From Rhizobium sp. Leaf262 (GTDB lineage: Bacteria; Pseudomonadota; Alphaproteobacteria; Rhizobiales; Rhizobiaceae), in NCBI RefSeq assembly GCF_001422245.1, contig NZ_LMMM01000008.1, positions 19,644 to 83,643 of the forward strand: DNA of 64,000 bases. Reading direction: 5' to 3'. Position numbers and translations under genes: made by a program. Positions 1 to 7,501 of the stretch are shown piece after piece. Numbering within the stretch: position 1 is the first letter of the stretch; each line of letters opens with the position of its first letter. The notes beneath the pieces are model-generated. The model ran no database searches and was not told where the DNA came from. It was given only the letters and a program-made list of their open reading frames with translations.

Positions 1-345
1 GCCGTTACGACGGTGAGGGACATAATGTGTTCCGGCTCTGCCGCTGTGCTCTAGGAAATGACGCATCGCTTCCATCTGCGCCGCCGTATAAGACCGGCGA
101 CCGGAGGCGGTAACCTGGGGCTGCGGGCCTTTGCCTTCGAGGGACAGGTTCTTCAGGTAGCCACTTGTTACTCCAACAAAACGTGCAGCCTCTGCAAGCT
201 GAAACTCGCGCAGGTCCTTCATCGCCCGTGGAGGATACATCTCCAAGCGATGCTGCTTCAATTTTTCCGACAGCTCTTGCGCCTGACCAATGATAAGTTG
301 ATCGACGTCAGAAATTGCCGTTTTATCGATATGAGCGATATTCAT
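1..345 (-). CDS. repA: Plasmid partition protein RepA, N-terminal part (cut by window edge)
   Basis: Read on the minus strand from an ATG at 345, this frame stays open to the window edge and gives about 115 residues beginning MNIAHIDKTAISDVDQLI. The segment around MYPPRAMKDLREFQLAEAARF and the following YLKNLSLEGKGPQPQ stretch is the N-terminal helix-turn-helix region typical of RepA in repABC plasmids. RepA is a ParA-type ATPase that, with RepB and parS, segregates the plasmid and represses its own operon. The ATPase domain and the expected repB and repC lie outside the window. A parS-like site sits about 130 bp upstream of the start. It was recognised from sequence pattern only; a lone ParA relative is less likely given the N-terminal extension. 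Confidence 0.85.
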   Translation of the reverse strand, partial: MNIAHIDKTAISDVDQLIIGQAQELSEKLKQHRLEMYPPRAMKDLREFQLAEAARFVGVTSGYLKNLSLEGKGPQPQVTASGRRSYTAAQMEAMRHFLEHSGRAGTHYVPHRRNG

Positions 346-434
346 CGCGAAAAACCTTAAATGCGTTTTCAAGCTCACACGAGCAAAGTAACCGCATTTA
401 GACCCGATTCTACGAGTCTGGCAAGGAAAACAAA

Positions 435-451
435 GTTAACCGAAAGTTAAC
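435..451. repeat. Paired GTTAAC palindromes upstream of repA
   Basis: Two GTTAAC hexamers are separated by CGAAA. Each hexamer is self-complementary, so the block is both a direct and an inverted repeat. It sits 24 bp on the repA side of the parS-like site and may be part of the repA operator or promoter. No function is shown. Confidence 0.4.
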
Positions 452-474
452 AGGAAAACTAAGGCGTATATCGA

Positions 475-490
475 GTTTACCGCAGTAAAC
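475..490. promoter_or_regulatory. parS: parS-like centromere site upstream of repA
   Basis: The 16-bp palindrome GTTTACCGCAGTAAAC fits the repABC parS pattern GTT-N4-GC-N4-AAC exactly. It lies 130 bp upstream of the repA start, inside the presumed repA promoter region, where several rhizobial repABC replicons carry partition sites. It would bind RepB for segregation and could also contribute to repression of the operon. Binding is inferred from the match and its location. Confidence 0.75.
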
Positions 491-833
491 TTTTTGGGGC
501 GCTTTACGAAGCGATTCGGCAAACAGCGCATAGAGACAAGGCCAAATCTTCGTCGTACCTGCGCTGCATCTTACGTCTGCCGCGCCAGCCGCCGGAGACG
601 CTCACCATCAAAATCTTCATGTGACGGAGTCCCTGATTGTGAACCGGCTGGGGGTCCTTATGCCGATACGCACGACAACGCCTTGTTATTTCTCACGTTG
701 ACGGGTTTATTTCTGTACGCTTAATCACACCCAATTAAAGCGGCACTTGTTTTCCTGCCTTTTGCAACGTCGCAGGATAGGGAAATTTTGCGCCAGCTGC
801 GATATCCAGTGTTGGCGCAAAATCGATTGGCCA
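491..833. other. Intergenic stretch without a supported gene
   Basis: About 340 bp lie between the parS-like site and the end of the next minus-strand gene. The short open frames here (for example 494-724) have low-complexity, arginine-rich translations and no recognisable start signal, so none is called. The repA promoter region probably reaches into the left part. Confidence 0.5.
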
Positions 834-1280
834 TCACGGAGATGTAATGGGTTTGTTCTCAAAGCGAATTCTAAAGTTTCGACGTTGGAAATCTTCTCTG
901 AAACAGACGAAAACCAGTTCGAGATCTTGCAAAGCGTCTTTGCGTCCCAGGAGACTTAACGAAGCGACGATGACGCCGTTATAGCCGCGTGTGATACGAA
1001 ATGCTGCATTGCGCATCGCGATGGCATCAGGATCTCCACGATCCTCACGACGGTCATAGACAACCCAAAACCGGGCTGCTTTCCATGTCACTTCGAGCAT
1101 TTCTCTGACGTTCGCAAGAAACTCTTCGCCGCTCATCGAGGGTCCCCACGACAAAGGCATCTCGCCGTCATCGTCCGCGACACTGAAATAGCCGTCGTAT
1201 TCGCGACCGGTATTCAGCGCTTGCTCGATCTTTGCAAACGCCTGGTCTTCAGTCATCGTTGTTTTGAACAGGATTGTCAT
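834..1280 (-). CDS. Conserved hypothetical protein, 148 residues
   Basis: Family not recognised. The protein is acidic in its first half (SVADDDGEMPLSWGPSMSGEEF) and ends with a basic segment. It contains no signal peptide, membrane segment or obvious catalytic motif. It is the last gene of a tight minus-strand group, 23 bp after a tyrosine recombinase, and so is probably cotranscribed with it. The first ATG at 1280 was chosen; an internal ATG eight codons later is also possible. Confidence 0.6.
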   Translation of the reverse strand: MTILFKTTMTEDQAFAKIEQALNTGREYDGYFSVADDDGEMPLSWGPSMSGEEFLANVREMLEVTWKAARFWVVYDRREDRGDPDAIAMRNAAFRITRGYNGVIVASLSLLGRKDALQDLELVFVCFREDFQRRNFRIRFENKPITSP

Positions 1281-1303
1281 GGACTAAGTTCCGAGCCTTT
1301 CCG

Positions 1304-2431
1304 TCACAGCATTCTTGCCGCTCGACCGCTGCGCCGTGTGGCATGGTTGTAATAGCTCGATGCTTGCTGAACGGAACGATGGCGTGATTGCTCCATAGCC
1401 TCGGGGAGGGGAATGCCCCGGTTCGCGGCCTCCGTCAGATATCCGGATCGCAGGCCGTGCGCAGAAAACTCCCCCGGTTCCAGGCCGGCCATAACCACAC
1501 GCTGTTTCAGGATCGCGTTGATGGCGCCCGGTTCCAGCGCATGTTTGGACAGATTTCCCCAGCGATCGATCTTGCGGAAAATGCTTCCGCTATCGATGCG
1601 CGCGGCCGTCATCCATGCATTCAATGCATCGACGGGCCGCCCCGTTAGATAAACAACGTCGTCGTTTTCACTTCCGGACGTTTTTGTCCGGCCGAGATGA
1701 ATGGAAAGCGAGGGGAGGGGAGGGGCGTTGTCGACTGCAATCGACACCTCGACGGTCAACTGTTCTTTGCGCAGCCCAGCGATTTCGCTGCGCCGACGAC
1801 CACCGGAGGCAAACGCCACCATCAAAATTGCCCGGTCACGGACGTCGCGCAGGCTATCGGAGCCGCAGGTCGCAAGGAGCTTTGCTAGGACGTCACCGGT
1901 CACAGCCTTAGCGCTTTTGCGTTTTCGCGGACGCGGCGTGGCACGGACAGCCAGGCGTATCGCCTGCTTGAGGGCAGGGGAGGAGAATACCCCTTGGTAG
2001 CCGCGCCATTTCGTCAGCGTCGACCAACTTGCCAACCGCCTGCGGACCGTATCGGGTGCGTGAGGGCCGACGGACTTGAGAAACCGTTGCTCGCGCAGAA
2101 GACGATCGACATTTTGCGGCATCCCGTGACCCAGATCGCTGATGCGCTTTTCGGGATCCCACAGATGATGGGCAACGAATTTGAGCAGAAGAGCTTCAGG
2201 TGCCGGCCAGGGGAGCGAGGCTCCGGTTGCCGCGAGCGACCAAGCCTGCAAATAAGCAAGGTCTGACGTCAGTGCCCGCAGCGTGTTGGCACCCATGCCC
2301 TCATTGACCAGATGGCGAAGCGTCTCGATATCTTGATCGGTCAAAAGCTCCGCAAGTTCATCCCGACGCTCGAGCGGCAGGACTGCAGCAATCGTGTCGA
2401 GTTCACGCAAGCGGCGATCAAGACCACTCAT
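1304..2431 (-). CDS. Tyrosine recombinase / site-specific integrase
   Basis: A 375-residue phage-integrase-type recombinase that cuts and rejoins DNA through a tyrosine nucleophile. The visible catalytic set is Arg near 212 in GGRRRSEI, Lys250 in GRTKTSG, His325-Gly-Leu-Arg328, His351 in SRHRSVQQ, and Tyr360 or 361. An N-terminal core-binding domain precedes it. The ATG at 2431 overlaps the stop codon of a Phd-like antitoxin gene by ATGA, so the two are probably translationally coupled. Such an arrangement is unusual, because the slot downstream of the antitoxin normally holds a toxin. A plasmid resolution or mobile-element role is inferred from its place close to repA. Confidence 0.88.
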   Translation of the reverse strand: MSGLDRRLRELDTIAAVLPLERRDELAELLTDQDIETLRHLVNEGMGANTLRALTSDLAYLQAWSLAATGASLPWPAPEALLLKFVAHHLWDPEKRISDLGHGMPQNVDRLLREQRFLKSVGPHAPDTVRRRLASWSTLTKWRGYQGVFSSPALKQAIRLAVRATPRPRKRKSAKAVTGDVLAKLLATCGSDSLRDVRDRAILMVAFASGGRRRSEIAGLRKEQLTVEVSIAVDNAPPLPSLSIHLGRTKTSGSENDDVVYLTGRPVDALNAWMTAARIDSGSIFRKIDRWGNLSKHALEPGAINAILKQRVVMAGLEPGEFSAHGLRSGYLTEAANRGIPLPEAMEQSRHRSVQQASSYYNHATRRSGRAARML

Positions 2432-2676
2432 ATTAGCAATCCATGCTCATCATCAAAGTCGTCGTGGTTGGATGTGGCTCCGACTGGAACGTTCTTGCGA
2501 CCTTCTGCTGCAAGAGCCATGAACCTGTCCATCGACTCTTCTTTTTTCTCGATCGGTGTCAAGGTGGCAGTCGGCGTCCCGTCTCTACAAATCAGGATCT
2601 CATCACCGAGTAGCGTCAGCTCAATCAAATCCTCAAGCCGTTCTGCGGCCTCTGCTATCTCGACAAACACTTTCAT
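2428..2676 (-). CDS. Phd/YefM-type antitoxin without its own toxin
   Basis: An 82-residue protein starting MKVFVEIAEAAERLEDLIE, with the GDEILICRDGTPTATLTPI core typical of prevent-host-death antitoxins, which neutralise a toxin and repress their promoter. The C-terminal region DDFDDEHGLLI resembles the tail of VapB-like antitoxins. A GAGGCAGGG ribosome site precedes the ATG at 2676, 7 bp after the vapC stop. An upstream in-frame start at 2724 would lie inside vapC and is less likely. No toxin gene follows; the next gene is an integrase overlapping by 4 bp. It may be a duplicated or orphan antitoxin. Confidence 0.78.
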   Translation of the reverse strand: MKVFVEIAEAAERLEDLIELTLLGDEILICRDGTPTATLTPIEKKEESMDRFMALAAEGRKNVPVGATSNHDDFDDEHGLLI

Positions 2677-2683
2677 CCCTGCC

Positions 2684-3061
2684 TCACCAGATCCGTTCGT
2701 GCAGCACAGTGTCGAACACGACATCCGTTGAGATCAGCGTGCAGTGTTCCAGTCTTGTCTGCGCCGCAAGAATGCGATCCCAGGGATCGCGATGGCCCCA
2801 GTCGAAGCTTGCTGCCAATTCGGCATGCAGATCGGTTATGGCGAGAGTCTGTAGGCCACTGGCTGTCACGGCTGCCCGCAACTCCTGTGGCTTCAGGTCG
2901 AGCTTGTTCAGCCGCATCTTGTTATCCAGCTCATAGAACGAAACGGCGCTGACGAGGACGACATTCGTCTTGTCCTCGATCAGCGCGCGCGCCCGTGCAG
3001 AAAGCCTTTCGCTGCCGATTGCCCACCAGTAGATCGCATGACTATCAAGCAGAATCTTCAT
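2684..3061 (-). CDS. vapC: PIN-domain toxin, VapC family
   Basis: A 125-residue PIN-domain protein beginning MKILLDSHAIYWWAIGS, where the Asp in LLDSH is the first metal ligand. Further acidic positions are Glu in SFYELDNKMR and the DPWDRILAAQ block near residue 92, which is characteristic of VapC-like ribonucleases. Such toxins cut RNA when freed from their antitoxin. The gene overlaps the upstream antitoxin by 4 bp and is followed 7 bp later by a second antitoxin-like gene. Confidence 0.9.
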   Translation of the reverse strand: MKILLDSHAIYWWAIGSERLSARARALIEDKTNVVLVSAVSFYELDNKMRLNKLDLKPQELRAAVTASGLQTLAITDLHAELAASFDWGHRDPWDRILAAQTRLEHCTLISTDVVFDTVLHERIW

Positions 3062-3345
3062 TGCGCTGTTTCGCCAGGCTTGTCCTGCCAGACACCGGTC
3101 TCGTCGTTCCAGTCGCCTGCGTCGATCGCAGCCTGCTCGGCATCAACAGTGTCGAACAGGTCGTCGGGAAGGCCACGATGGCGCAAAAGGCCAAAGGGAC
3201 GCTTATTACCATCAATGGCGGGTCCAATGCGGGCATAGATCTCGTTGCCGCGCATAATGACAATTTCCTCGCCTTGGTTGGCACGCTCGAGGACTTCCGC
3301 AAAATTCTTGCGAGCCTCACTGATTTTGTAGCTGGTCTGGGCCAT
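3058..3345 (-). CDS. vapB: Phd/YefM-type antitoxin partner of VapC
   Basis: A 95-residue antitoxin starting MAQTSYKISEARKNFAEVLERANQGEEIVIMRGNE, the classic prevent-host-death DNA-binding N-terminus. It precedes vapC and overlaps it by ATGA, the standard toxin-antitoxin order. An open frame continues upstream to 3402, but the ATG at 3345 gives the family's normal N-terminus. A perfect palindrome about 77 bp upstream may be its operator. Confidence 0.88.
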   Translation of the reverse strand: MAQTSYKISEARKNFAEVLERANQGEEIVIMRGNEIYARIGPAIDGNKRPFGLLRHRGLPDDLFDTVDAEQAAIDAGDWNDETGVWQDKPGETAQ

Positions 3346-3421
3346 TGTGAGCTCCGAATTCATTATCGGCGCGACTATATCATAGGCTACCAAACCGTAC
3401 AATTAGAACGTACGCATAAGA

Positions 3422-3444
3422 ATCGATAAGAGGTACTTATCGAT
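3422..3444. promoter_or_regulatory. Palindrome upstream of the vapBC group, possible operator
   Basis: The 9-bp arms ATCGATAAG and CTTATCGAT are perfect inverted repeats separated by AGGTA. The site lies about 77 bp upstream of the Phd antitoxin start, a place where the antitoxin-toxin complex commonly binds to autoregulate. The remaining 250 bp up to the next integrase contain no supported gene. Confidence 0.4.
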
Positions 3445-3699
3445 GGTTAGAAGCGTAACCCAGAACCGTACCATCTGACGGACACCAAATATCCACTGGC
3501 GTCCGTTTAACAAATCATTTACCATGATTTCAATGGTTTACGATCTCACCAAATTACCCATATTGAGCCTGCTGCGGCCGATTTCGGACGCGGCATCCGC
3601 TGTGGCTTTTAGCTCCCGATTTCAATTGAAGCGCTAAGTGAGAAATCCGACATTGAAATCTCCTCTTACGATTTCACTCCGGAGTGGGGGAGGGGCCAC

Positions 3700-4833
3700 C
3701 TAAAGCCCTGATGCCTTGGTCAGATTCACGCGGAAGCGATCCCGCCGGCGCTGATATCTACGTGTCATCTCTGCTGATGCGTGCCCAAGCTGTTTCTGGA
3801 CGTAACGCTCATCGACTTCAGCGGAAGAGGCCAAGCCCGCGCGAAGGGAATGGCCGGAGAACTTGAAGGCGCGTTCAATTTCGCTGAGATCGCCGCGGAC
3901 GCCTGCGGCCATCGCGGCCCGCTTCACAAGCCGAGCGACCTCCTTGTCGTTCAGCCGTTCTGACCCAACTGCTTTCCCTTGCCCGGTGACCCGGCGAAAC
4001 AGAGGGCCATGAGCCAGCTTGGCGAACTTGATCCAGGTCTCGATTGCGGCGACCGGGCAGGTCGCATCGGCCGAGCCGCGACCGACCTCGACCTCTCGCC
4101 AGCCGGTTTTACCGCGCAGGGTGAGGAGCATACCCTTGTCGAGGATCTCGATCCAACCGCGACCGTCCTCAGTCTGGTCGGCCTTCAGATCGAGGCCGAC
4201 GATCTCGGAGCGCCTAAGCCCTCCAGCAAAGCCGATGAGCAACATGGCCCGATCCCGCAGGCCGCGCAGAGAGCCGCGATCGAGCGTCTCGACCATGGCG
4301 ATGATATCCTCAGCCATGACTGCTTCCTTCTGGATAGGTGGCTTGGCGTGGCTGTTGCGGATGCCGGCCATCACGGTGGCGATATGCCGGTCCTTGCGAT
4401 CGAGCGAGATGCCACGCTGGGCATAGTTCCAGCTGAGGGAGGAGAGGCGTCGTTCGATGGTTGAGACAGAGTTGGCTTTTGTACCCCGCTCAGCCGTGCC
4501 GGAGGCGCAGGCGGTGATATAGAGCCCGACGGTTTGTGGATGCGGGGGGAGGGGGCCCAGATTGGACCGCCGGCACCAAGCGGCAAAATGCTTCCAGTCC
4601 GAAGCGTAAGCCTTGCGGGTATTGGCGGAACTCGCGGCTTCGACATAACCCCGGGCGCGATCAGCAAGGCTTGCAAGATGGGCGGGCGTCTGGTCCTCGC
4701 CGACGAGAGAGGGGAGGGGGCTATCGCCAGACACCTCCCGCGCGGAAACATCACCGCCGGAGGCTGTTCTGAGAGACGGCGCTGAGGTCTCCTCGACGTT
4801 AATTTCGCTGTTCTGCTCGATGATTTGGGTCAT
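3700..4833 (-). CDS. Tyrosine recombinase / integrase (second copy type)
   Basis: A 377-residue site-specific recombinase, distinct in sequence from the one at 1304-2431. The SAM-like core-binding domain is at about residues 60-155 (ANTRKAYASDWKHFAAWC). The catalytic domain shows Arg207 in GGLRRSEIVGL, Lys242 in RGKTGWREV, His328-Ser-Leu-Arg331, His351 in QLGHASAEM and Tyr360. All expected catalytic positions are present. A 25-bp palindrome lies 22 bp upstream of its start, between it and the divergent DUF1403 gene. It probably acts in plasmid multimer resolution or element mobility. Confidence 0.9.
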   Translation of the reverse strand: MTQIIEQNSEINVEETSAPSLRTASGGDVSAREVSGDSPLPSLVGEDQTPAHLASLADRARGYVEAASSANTRKAYASDWKHFAAWCRRSNLGPLPPHPQTVGLYITACASGTAERGTKANSVSTIERRLSSLSWNYAQRGISLDRKDRHIATVMAGIRNSHAKPPIQKEAVMAEDIIAMVETLDRGSLRGLRDRAMLLIGFAGGLRRSEIVGLDLKADQTEDGRGWIEILDKGMLLTLRGKTGWREVEVGRGSADATCPVAAIETWIKFAKLAHGPLFRRVTGQGKAVGSERLNDKEVARLVKRAAMAAGVRGDLSEIERAFKFSGHSLRAGLASSAEVDERYVQKQLGHASAEMTRRYQRRRDRFRVNLTKASGL

Positions 4834-4854
4834 TCTCTATATAAAGAACAATAT

Positions 4855-4879
4855 GTCCGATAATGCAAGATTATCGGAC
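4855..4879. promoter_or_regulatory. Perfect palindrome between integrase and DUF1403 gene
   Basis: The 10-bp arms GTCCGATAAT and ATTATCGGAC are exact inverted repeats around a 5-bp centre GCAAG. The site is in the 112-bp divergent intergenic region, 22 bp from the integrase start. It could be an operator for either promoter, or the crossover site of the adjacent tyrosine recombinase, since paired arms with a short centre are how such core sites look. Neither role is shown. Confidence 0.5.
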
Positions 4880-4945
4880 GTTTTATCTTCGCGATAGGCT
4901 GTGCGGTTTATAACGAAAAAGTAGCACAAACTGCACATCTGATTT

Positions 4946-5911
4946 ATGCTGCTGCGTATGGATTCGATCACATCTTCGTTCTCTGCAACCTCCACATGGA
5001 CCGGCTACCTCCCAAGCTGGGCGCTGGCGCGTGGCCGTGACATTGACGAGCGGGATGCTGCTTTTGCCGCAGGTATCGCGCTGAAATCACTCGACGATTT
5101 AATCCGTTCGGATACACCATGGATAGGCTGCTGGCGCGATCGTCTTGCTCTCAAGTCAGCCGCCGTCGCGGCCAGGATGCTCGGTCGCAACGAGGAAGAG
5201 CCCGCGCTGCGGGACGCCGTTTTGTTGACGCCCGTGGACGGTGATCCCGGTCCTGCCGGGAAGCTGTTTTTGGCCACACGAATGCTGTCCCGCCGGATCG
5301 GCATGGCGGGCACATCGTTTACTAAGGAATTGGCCACGCTTCTATCGATCCGTTGGGACGACGATCTTGCCTTGGTCCCAGATCTTGTCGATTCTGCCAT
5401 CCAATCCGGACGTTCGGCACCTTTCGCGGTGGCGGACCTTATAATGGCGATTTCTGCGGCTCGCCCGGACACAGAAGTGTTGGCACTTGGTCTTGGCGAG
5501 ATGGTGCTGGCTCAGAAGCTGAACTGGTCGCAACCGGTTCCCCTGTTGCTACCCGAGCGCTTTGGCCCAGCTTTCCGCACCATCGGTGGCCGGGGTCGCG
5601 TGAAGCCGGGTGAGTCAGCCTATTCGAAAGCAATCTGCATGGCGATTGTCGATGGCGCCGAACTGGCACTGCGTTCCGCTGCGGAGATCGATCGCCGCGC
5701 TAGCCGCTTGTTGGCCATCGCAGCCAAAGTCAGGACCAGAGGAGCTGAACCAGTCATCCGTCGGCTGTTGAACGAAGACGCTGTATCCGCTTCGGCAGCC
5801 GGGGCCAGCCTGTCACGATGGGCGGCAAACCGGCTGTTCGAGCGGCTCGAAGGCTTTGAGGCGATACGCGAGCTCTCGGGCCGGTCCTCCTTCCGAATAT
5901 TTGGATTGTGA
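4946..5911 (+). CDS. DUF1403 family protein
   Basis: A 321-residue protein recognised as DUF1403, a family of unknown function found on rhizobial plasmids. The N-terminal WLPSWALARGRD-like segment (here YLPSWALARGRDIDERDAAFAAG) is characteristic. The protein is rich in alanine and arginine helices and has no signal peptide. It overlaps the downstream scpB-like gene at its stop codon, indicating a two-gene operon. A role in plasmid maintenance is suggested only by the partner gene. An alternative ATG lies four codons into the frame. Confidence 0.8.
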   Translation: MLLRMDSITSSFSATSTWTGYLPSWALARGRDIDERDAAFAAGIALKSLDDLIRSDTPWIGCWRDRLALKSAAVAARMLGRNEEEPALRDAVLLTPVDGDPGPAGKLFLATRMLSRRIGMAGTSFTKELATLLSIRWDDDLALVPDLVDSAIQSGRSAPFAVADLIMAISAARPDTEVLALGLGEMVLAQKLNWSQPVPLLLPERFGPAFRTIGGRGRVKPGESAYSKAICMAIVDGAELALRSAAEIDRRASRLLAIAAKVRTRGAEPVIRRLLNEDAVSASAAGASLSRWAANRLFERLEGFEAIRELSGRSSFRIFGL

Positions 5912-6600
5912 CAATGGCAGGAGCGAGCGCAGCTAAACCCCGCCGTCAAGCCGGAGGACGCAAGCAAGAGCTCCTGTATGATCGCGAGCTACTGGACTTG
6001 CCGTCGGAAATGCGCTGGCGGGAATGGATGATGCGCGTCGAGGCGGTCATTTTTGCGTCCGCCGAGCCGGTCAGCCGCGAGACTCTGGCGCGGGTGGTCG
6101 GCAAAGACTGCAGCGTCGATCTGCTGATCGACGACTTGGTCGGAGAGCTGCGAGATCGCCCTTATGAACTGATCTCGGTCGCAGGCGGGTGGCAACACCG
6201 GACCCGACCAAGGTTTGCCGAGACGATCCGCGCTTCGTTCGCGCCTACGCGAGGCGGTGTGGCGGCGTTGTCTGAATTTGAGGCGATGGTGCTGATAGCT
6301 GTCGGATATTTCCAGCCGATCACGCGCGGTGAGTTGTCAAAGTTATTTGGCAAGGAAGTCAGCCGCGATACGATCGGCGGTTTGCGTGGTGCAGGTTTTA
6401 TCGGCTCCGGCCCACGGAGCCCCACGCCGGGCGCGCCATATACCTATGTCACGACGCCATATTTCCTCTCGGCCTTTGGCATGGAGACCTTGCGGGACCT
6501 GCCAAACATCGAGGCGCTGGAAGACGCTGGTCTCTTGAGTAAACAGGGTAGCGCCGTGGATACTGACCCGGCCGCCGGAGACGACATGTTGGAAGATTGA
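5908..6600 (+). CDS. scpB: SMC-Scp complex subunit ScpB homologue
   Basis: A 230-residue ScpB-like protein. The segment VEAVIFASAEPVSRETLARVVG, residues about 46-66, is the first winged-helix domain of ScpB. The segment LSEFEAMVLIAVGYFQPITRGEL, about 120-142, matches the second. ScpB joins ScpA and SMC in chromosome condensation. A plasmid copy paired with DUF1403 may help segregation, but no ScpA or SMC gene is nearby. A GTG at 5908 overlaps the DUF1403 stop as GTGA; an ATG at 5914 is the alternative start. Confidence 0.82.
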   Translation: MTMAGASAAKPRRQAGGRKQELLYDRELLDLPSEMRWREWMMRVEAVIFASAEPVSRETLARVVGKDCSVDLLIDDLVGELRDRPYELISVAGGWQHRTRPRFAETIRASFAPTRGGVAALSEFEAMVLIAVGYFQPITRGELSKLFGKEVSRDTIGGLRGAGFIGSGPRSPTPGAPYTYVTTPYFLSAFGMETLRDLPNIEALEDAGLLSKQGSAVDTDPAAGDDMLED

Positions 6601-6634
6601 CAGGTTTGGGCTTGGCGCCGCGGTAGCGCACATC

Positions 6635-6850
6635 GGGCTGCCGCAAGAACTGCGGTTGTTTTTGACAACCGGCATTCTTGGCGGTTTTACGACCTTCTCG
6701 ACGTTTTCGCTGGATGCTGTAGGGCTTTGGGAAAGGGGAGAGGCTAGCGCCGCCATCCTCTACGCCAGCGCTTCTGTCATCCTGGCATTCATTGCAATGT
6801 TCGCTGGCATGGTGCTGGTGCGTGGTATGGCTGGAGGTCAAACGGCATGA
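6635..6850 (+). pseudogene. crcB: crcB fluoride channel, 3' remnant
   Basis: From 6635 the frame reads GLPQELRLFLTTGILGGFTTFSTFSLD, the second half of a CrcB/Fluc fluoride channel, and runs to a TGA at 6848. It closely parallels the intact CrcB at 19192-19581. The first half of the channel is missing; the similarity starts about 35 bp after the scpB stop, marking a recombination junction. CrcB needs the full four-helix protein, so this copy should be inactive. It overlaps the next gene by ATGA, as the intact pair does. Confidence 0.85.
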
Positions 6851-7284
6851 AAAGTATTTTTCTCGGCTGGCCCTTCTGGGCGCTATTATCGGCTGGCTTT
6901 GCGGCAATGACGGCTATCTTCGCAAAAGTCGGGGTCGAAAACGTCAATTCCGATTTCGCGACTTTCATTCGCACGATCGTCATTCTGGCGGCCGCCGGGA
7001 TGATGGTCTATGTCACCGGAAATTGACAATCGCCGGGTACGGTGTCCGGCCGTAGCTGGGTATTCCTTGTTCTATCAGGCCTGGCAACCGGCGCGTCGTG
7101 GATCTGCTATTTCCGGGCGTTGAAACCCGGTGATGCCGCACGCGTTGCGCCGATCGACAAGCTCAGTGTCGTCTTCGTCGCAATCTTCGCCGTACTCTTT
7201 CTAGGGGAGCGTCTGTCGCTTCCCAATTGGCTTGGCGTCTGCCTGATTGCCTGCGGCGCTATCCTCGTCGCTTACCGAGCCTAG
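6847..7284 (+). pseudogene. EamA-type small transporter broken by one in-frame stop
   Basis: The frame from ATG 6847 reads MKSIFLGWPFWALLSAGFAA and continues as an EamA/DMT membrane protein, but codon 60 (7024-7026) is TGA. The intact copy at 18758-19195 has Trp there (GNW followed by QEPSTV), so a TGG to TGA change is the simplest explanation. After the stop the same frame continues to 7284 as SGRSWVFLVLSGLATGASW with no further defect. It follows the truncated crcB, and together they form a decayed duplicate of the pair at 18758-19581. Confidence 0.85.
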
Positions 7285-7501
7285 AGCAGATCCGATGTCG
7301 AACCCACTTTGCCTCCCGATATGGCAGGTCTGGTACGCGTGGCACCCCGGTTCTGCCCGAGGATGATCGCGTATTCTGGCTGGAGGATGTTTGGAGGCGA
7401 TGGGAGACGACGGCACGGCGATGATGGTATCGCTTGTTCGGAGCCACGAACAAAAAGACGCGGAAGCTGCGTCGCAGGAAACCTGAACCAGGAGGAAAAC
7501 C

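Noticed and set aside
494..724. Small gene upstream of repA
   Set aside because: It has no ribosome site or recognisable sequence, and it begins at the parS-like site; more likely a chance open frame.
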